A stretch of 7,278 nucleotides of DNA, taken from Candidatus Methylomirabilota bacterium (GTDB lineage Bacteria > Methylomirabilota > Methylomirabilia > Methylomirabilales > Methylomirabilaceae). The position numbers and the translations under genes were made by a program. The number at the start of each line of letters is the position of its first letter. The stretch's first letter is position 1. Shown here piece by piece: positions 5,896 to 7,278 of the stretch. The notes under the pieces were generated by a model. The model did no database searches and was not told the DNA's origin. It saw only the letters and a list, made by a program, of their open reading frames with translations. The stretch is from NCBI GenBank assembly GCA_016200385.1, contig JACQEV010000171.1, positions 1 through 7,278 on the forward strand, given 5' to 3'.

Positions 5896-6366
5896 TCAGA
5901 GCTTCTTGACCATGGCCAGCAGCTCCTGGTTATCCGGCTGCTGGCGTAGCTCATAGAACTTGATCGTGTTCAGGTTGCCCTGTGTATCGACGATGAAGAC
6001 CGACCGCTGGGGAAACCCTTCCTCTCGAAGCACACCATATTTCAATGACACGTGCCCGTGAGGCCAGAAATCACTCAGCAGCGGATACCCCAGACCGCCG
6101 CACTTTTCGGCGAATGCAGCGAGGGTAAATGGACTATCGGTGCTGATCCCCAGAACCTGGGTATTGTGGTCCGCAAACTTTCGCATGTCTGCGTGGTAAG
6201 CGGACAGCTCGGCCTGTCAGACTGGAGTGAAGGCCAACGGGAAGAACGCCAGCAGGACGTTCTGCTTGCCTTTGAAGCTCGAGAGGGTGACGTCGTTCTT
6301 TTTGTCATCCTTCAAGGTGAAATCCGGTGCCGCGTCTCCGACCTTGAGCTGATGGGTCATTCGCAT
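5896..6366 (-). CDS. AhpE-like peroxiredoxin, probable selenoprotein (in-frame TGA read as Sec50)
   Basis: This peroxiredoxin should reduce hydrogen peroxide or organic peroxides. Read through the TGA at 6217-6219 it is a 156-residue protein: [10 protein letters not shown] near the start, then FFPLAFTPV-[TGA]-[23 protein letters not shown] and a conserved Arg121 in QRSVFIVD. The motif PxxxTxxC is complete except that the peroxidatic Cys is TGA, at codon 50. The frame is intact on both sides. The FFPLAFT...QAEL and LLSDFWPHG stretches match AhpE-type peroxiredoxins. The only Cys left is Cys89, which could resolve the oxidised selenium, though its position is unusual for that. The ATG at 6366 follows AGGAGG with six bases between. 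A start at 6186, after the TGA, would lose the whole active site. A SECIS-like stem-loop follows the TGA. The alternative, a Cys-to-stop mutation or sequencing error, is less likely at this exact codon. Confidence 0.85.
6169..6205 (-). promoter_or_regulatory. Candidate bacterial SECIS stem-loop, 11 bases after the TGA at 6217-6219
   Basis: Counting from the base after TGA, GUCCGC (12-17) pairs with GCGGAC (43-48), a perfect six-pair outer stem. A UU/UU bulge, an AC/GU pair of pairs and a CA/AAA bulge lead to an upper stem, CGCA (24-27) with UGCG (32-35), closed by the tetraloop GACA (28-31). Bacterial SECIS elements lie within the coding region just after the UGA. They have a short apical loop with G in the first two positions, roughly 16-37 bases from the UGA, and they bind SelB. 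All of these conditions are met by eye. I did not compute folding energies. Confidence 0.65.
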
Positions 6367-6372
6367 TGTCGT

Positions 6373-6378
6373 CCTCCT
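6373..6378 (-). promoter_or_regulatory. Ribosome binding site of the peroxiredoxin gene
   Basis: AGGAGG on the - strand sits six bases before the ATG at 6366. It fixes the start upstream of the in-frame TGA, which shows that the cell initiates a product whose active-site codon is TGA. Confidence 0.85.
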
Positions 6379-6418
6379 GTACATTCCGGATATGCGTCGC
6401 CCGCTGCCCCTGCGTGCT

Positions 6419-6964
6419 CTATGCCTTCGACCGCCAGGGGAAGTGGAAGAGGCCCTGCTTGCTCGGGTGCTCCTTGGTGATCTTTTCTTGAAGCAGCATG
6501 ATCCCGTGGATCAGTTGCTCGGGCCTGGGCGGGCACCCGGGGACGTAGACATCCACTGGGACGACCTCGTCTACCCCCTGAACGATGGTATAGGTGTTGA
6601 AGATCCCGCCGCAGGAGGCGCACGCGCCCATTGCGATCACCCACTTCGGGTCAGGCATCTGATCGTAGATCCTCCGGAGAACCGGGGCCATCTTGCGGCT
6701 CAGCCGGCCGGCTACAATCATCAGGTCCGCTTGGCGCGGCGACCCTCGAAACACCTCCGCCCCGAACCTGGCAAGATCGAACCGCGAAGCGCCCGTCGCC
6801 ATCATCTCGATCGCGCAGCACGCGAGTCCGAAGCTCACAGGCCAGATGGACGACTTCCGCGCCCAATTGACCAGGCTCTCAACGGTCGAAAGGAGGAGGC
6901 CCCGCTCGAACTCCTCCTCCTCTACTCGCGTGGGCTCCTTGTCAACCACTGTTAATTGCGTCAT
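6419..6964 (-). CDS. nuoB: NuoB, NADH dehydrogenase (complex I) N2-cluster subunit
   Basis: NuoB carries cluster N2, the last Fe-S centre before quinone in complex I. The 181-residue protein has the four ligands in the expected spacing: adjacent Cys49-Cys50 in [11 protein letters not shown], Cys115 in GACASCGG and Cys144 in VPGCPPRPE (65 and 29 residues apart, as in E. coli NuoB). [14 protein letters not shown] and [14 protein letters not shown] are standard family blocks. The ATG at 6964 is chosen because GAGGAT lies nine bases upstream. An upstream ATG at 6997 would add eleven residues reading into the repeat element. nuoA, which usually precedes nuoB, is not here. The gene before it is an A-type Fe-S carrier, and the gene after it is the peroxiredoxin. 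Confidence 0.95.
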   Translation of the reverse strand: MTQLTVVDKEPTRVEEEEFERGLLLSTVESLVNWARKSSIWPVSFGLACCAIEMMATGASRFDLARFGAEVFRGSPRQADLMIVAGRLSRKMAPVLRRIYDQMPDPKWVIAMGACASCGGIFNTYTIVQGVDEVVPVDVYVPGCPPRPEQLIHGIMLLQEKITKEHPSKQGLFHFPWRSKA

Positions 6965-6986
6965 GGAAGGTATCCTCACGGCACAG

Positions 6987-7061
6987 GCATTCAGCACTCA
7001 GCCTTCAGCAAAACATCTGCTTGCTGCCTTAGCTGACTGCTGATGGCTGAATGCTTTTTTT
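6987..7061. repeat. Heptad-phased inverted repeat with T7 tail (element B)
   Basis: GCATTCAGC (6987-6995) pairs with GCTGAATGC (7046-7054). Two inner TCAGC blocks (6998-7002, 7005-7009) pair with GCTGA (7039-7043, 7032-7036), with two unpaired bases between blocks, the same design as element A. Seven T residues (7055-7061) follow on the + strand, so in that direction it looks like an intrinsic terminator, yet no + strand gene ends here. On the - strand it directly follows the Fe-S carrier stop codon and precedes nuoB. Confidence 0.7.
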
Positions 7062-7064
7062 CTC

Positions 7065-7278
7065 CTACGCCGTGAAGGACGAGCCGCAGCCGCAACCGCC
7101 CTTCGCATTGGGGTTCTTCAGGCTGAAGCCGGCCCCTTGCAGGCCGTCGATGTAGTCGATCTCAGTGCCGGCCAGGTAGAGGTAGCTCTTCGGGTCGACG
7201 AGGACCTTGACGCCGTGGTCCTCGAAGACCTGGTCGGCCAGCTGGGGCTGATCGAACTCAAACTCGTAAGAGAGGCCG
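7065..7278 (-). CDS. A-type iron-sulfur carrier (IscA/ErpA/HesB family), 5' end outside window
   Basis: The last 70 codons are present, reading up to a TAG at 7065-7067. They give GLSYEFEF, DHGVKVLVDPKSYLYLAG, TEIDYIDG, FSLKNPNAKGGCGCGSSF, which is the C-terminal half of an A-type carrier. The closing CGC supplies two of the three conserved cysteines, and the first lies in the missing N-terminal part. These small proteins (about 105-120 residues) hold an Fe-S cluster and pass it to target enzymes. Its place directly before nuoB, and near nuoI, fits a role in loading complex I clusters. IscA, ErpA and SufA cannot be told apart from this part alone, so no symbol is given. Confidence 0.93.
   Translation of the reverse strand, partial: GLSYEFEFDQPQLADQVFEDHGVKVLVDPKSYLYLAGTEIDYIDGLQGAGFSLKNPNAKGGCGCGSSFTA

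Noticed and set aside
6203..6218. Alternative hairpin GACAG/CTGTC using bases of the TGA itself
   Set aside because: Five pairs only, overlaps the outer stem of the SECIS candidate, and starts at the TGA where SECIS stems normally begin just after it.
6187..6366. Reading the peroxiredoxin as a pseudogene with a nonsense mutation
   Set aside because: The frame is otherwise perfect, the TGA is at the one codon where Sec is expected, a ribosome site precedes the upstream ATG and a SECIS-like hairpin follows. A random stop at that codon is possible but less likely.
5786..7061. CRISPR array from the TCAGC repeats
   Set aside because: Units are seven bases long without unique spacers of 25-40 bases, and they form inverted, not direct, arrays. 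No cas genes are present.

Overview
The window is a gene-dense, GC-rich bacterial segment. The composition and the nuoB/nuoI, A-type Fe-S carrier and FdhD content fit a respiring free-living bacterium. A phylum such as NC10 or a similar environmental lineage is possible, but nothing here is diagnostic and I do not assign one. Two blocks of opposite polarity converge near position 2300.

The left block (+ strand, 143-2269) is a compact three-gene cassette that reads as a bacterial ubiquitin-like conjugation system. It encodes an E2-like protein with an unrecognised N-terminal region, a coiled coil and a C-terminal UBC-type domain (HPH...C motif). Next come a small ThiF/E1-like adenylating enzyme with a GxGxxG nucleotide-binding loop and a candidate catalytic Cys, and a 77-residue ThiS/MoaD-like beta-grasp protein ending in Gly-Gly-Arg. 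No JAMM/JAB peptidase lies inside the window. The cassette ends in a hairpin that overlaps the stop codon of the ubiquitin-like gene.

The right block (- strand, 7278 down to 2346) reads, in transcription order: A-type iron-sulfur carrier (partial at the window edge), nuoB, an AhpE-like peroxiredoxin, nuoI, a cupin, then yjbQ-like 2, fdhD, a PHP-domain phosphoesterase and yjbQ-like 1. The last four are tightly spaced (gaps of 24, 17 and 9 bases) and look like one operon. The first five concern Fe-S assembly, complex I electron transfer and peroxide defence.

The most striking detail is in the peroxiredoxin. Its reading frame is interrupted by a TGA exactly where the peroxidatic cysteine should be (PxxxTxx[TGA]). 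A stem-loop fitting the bacterial SECIS description follows it. I read the gene as a 156-residue selenoprotein, which ordinary gene calling would truncate or mark as broken.

Two intergenic regions (5786-5890 and 6987-7061) hold related inverted repeats built from seven-base units (TCAGCnn / nnGCTGA). They share a 16-base identical core and probably represent a dispersed palindromic repeat family.
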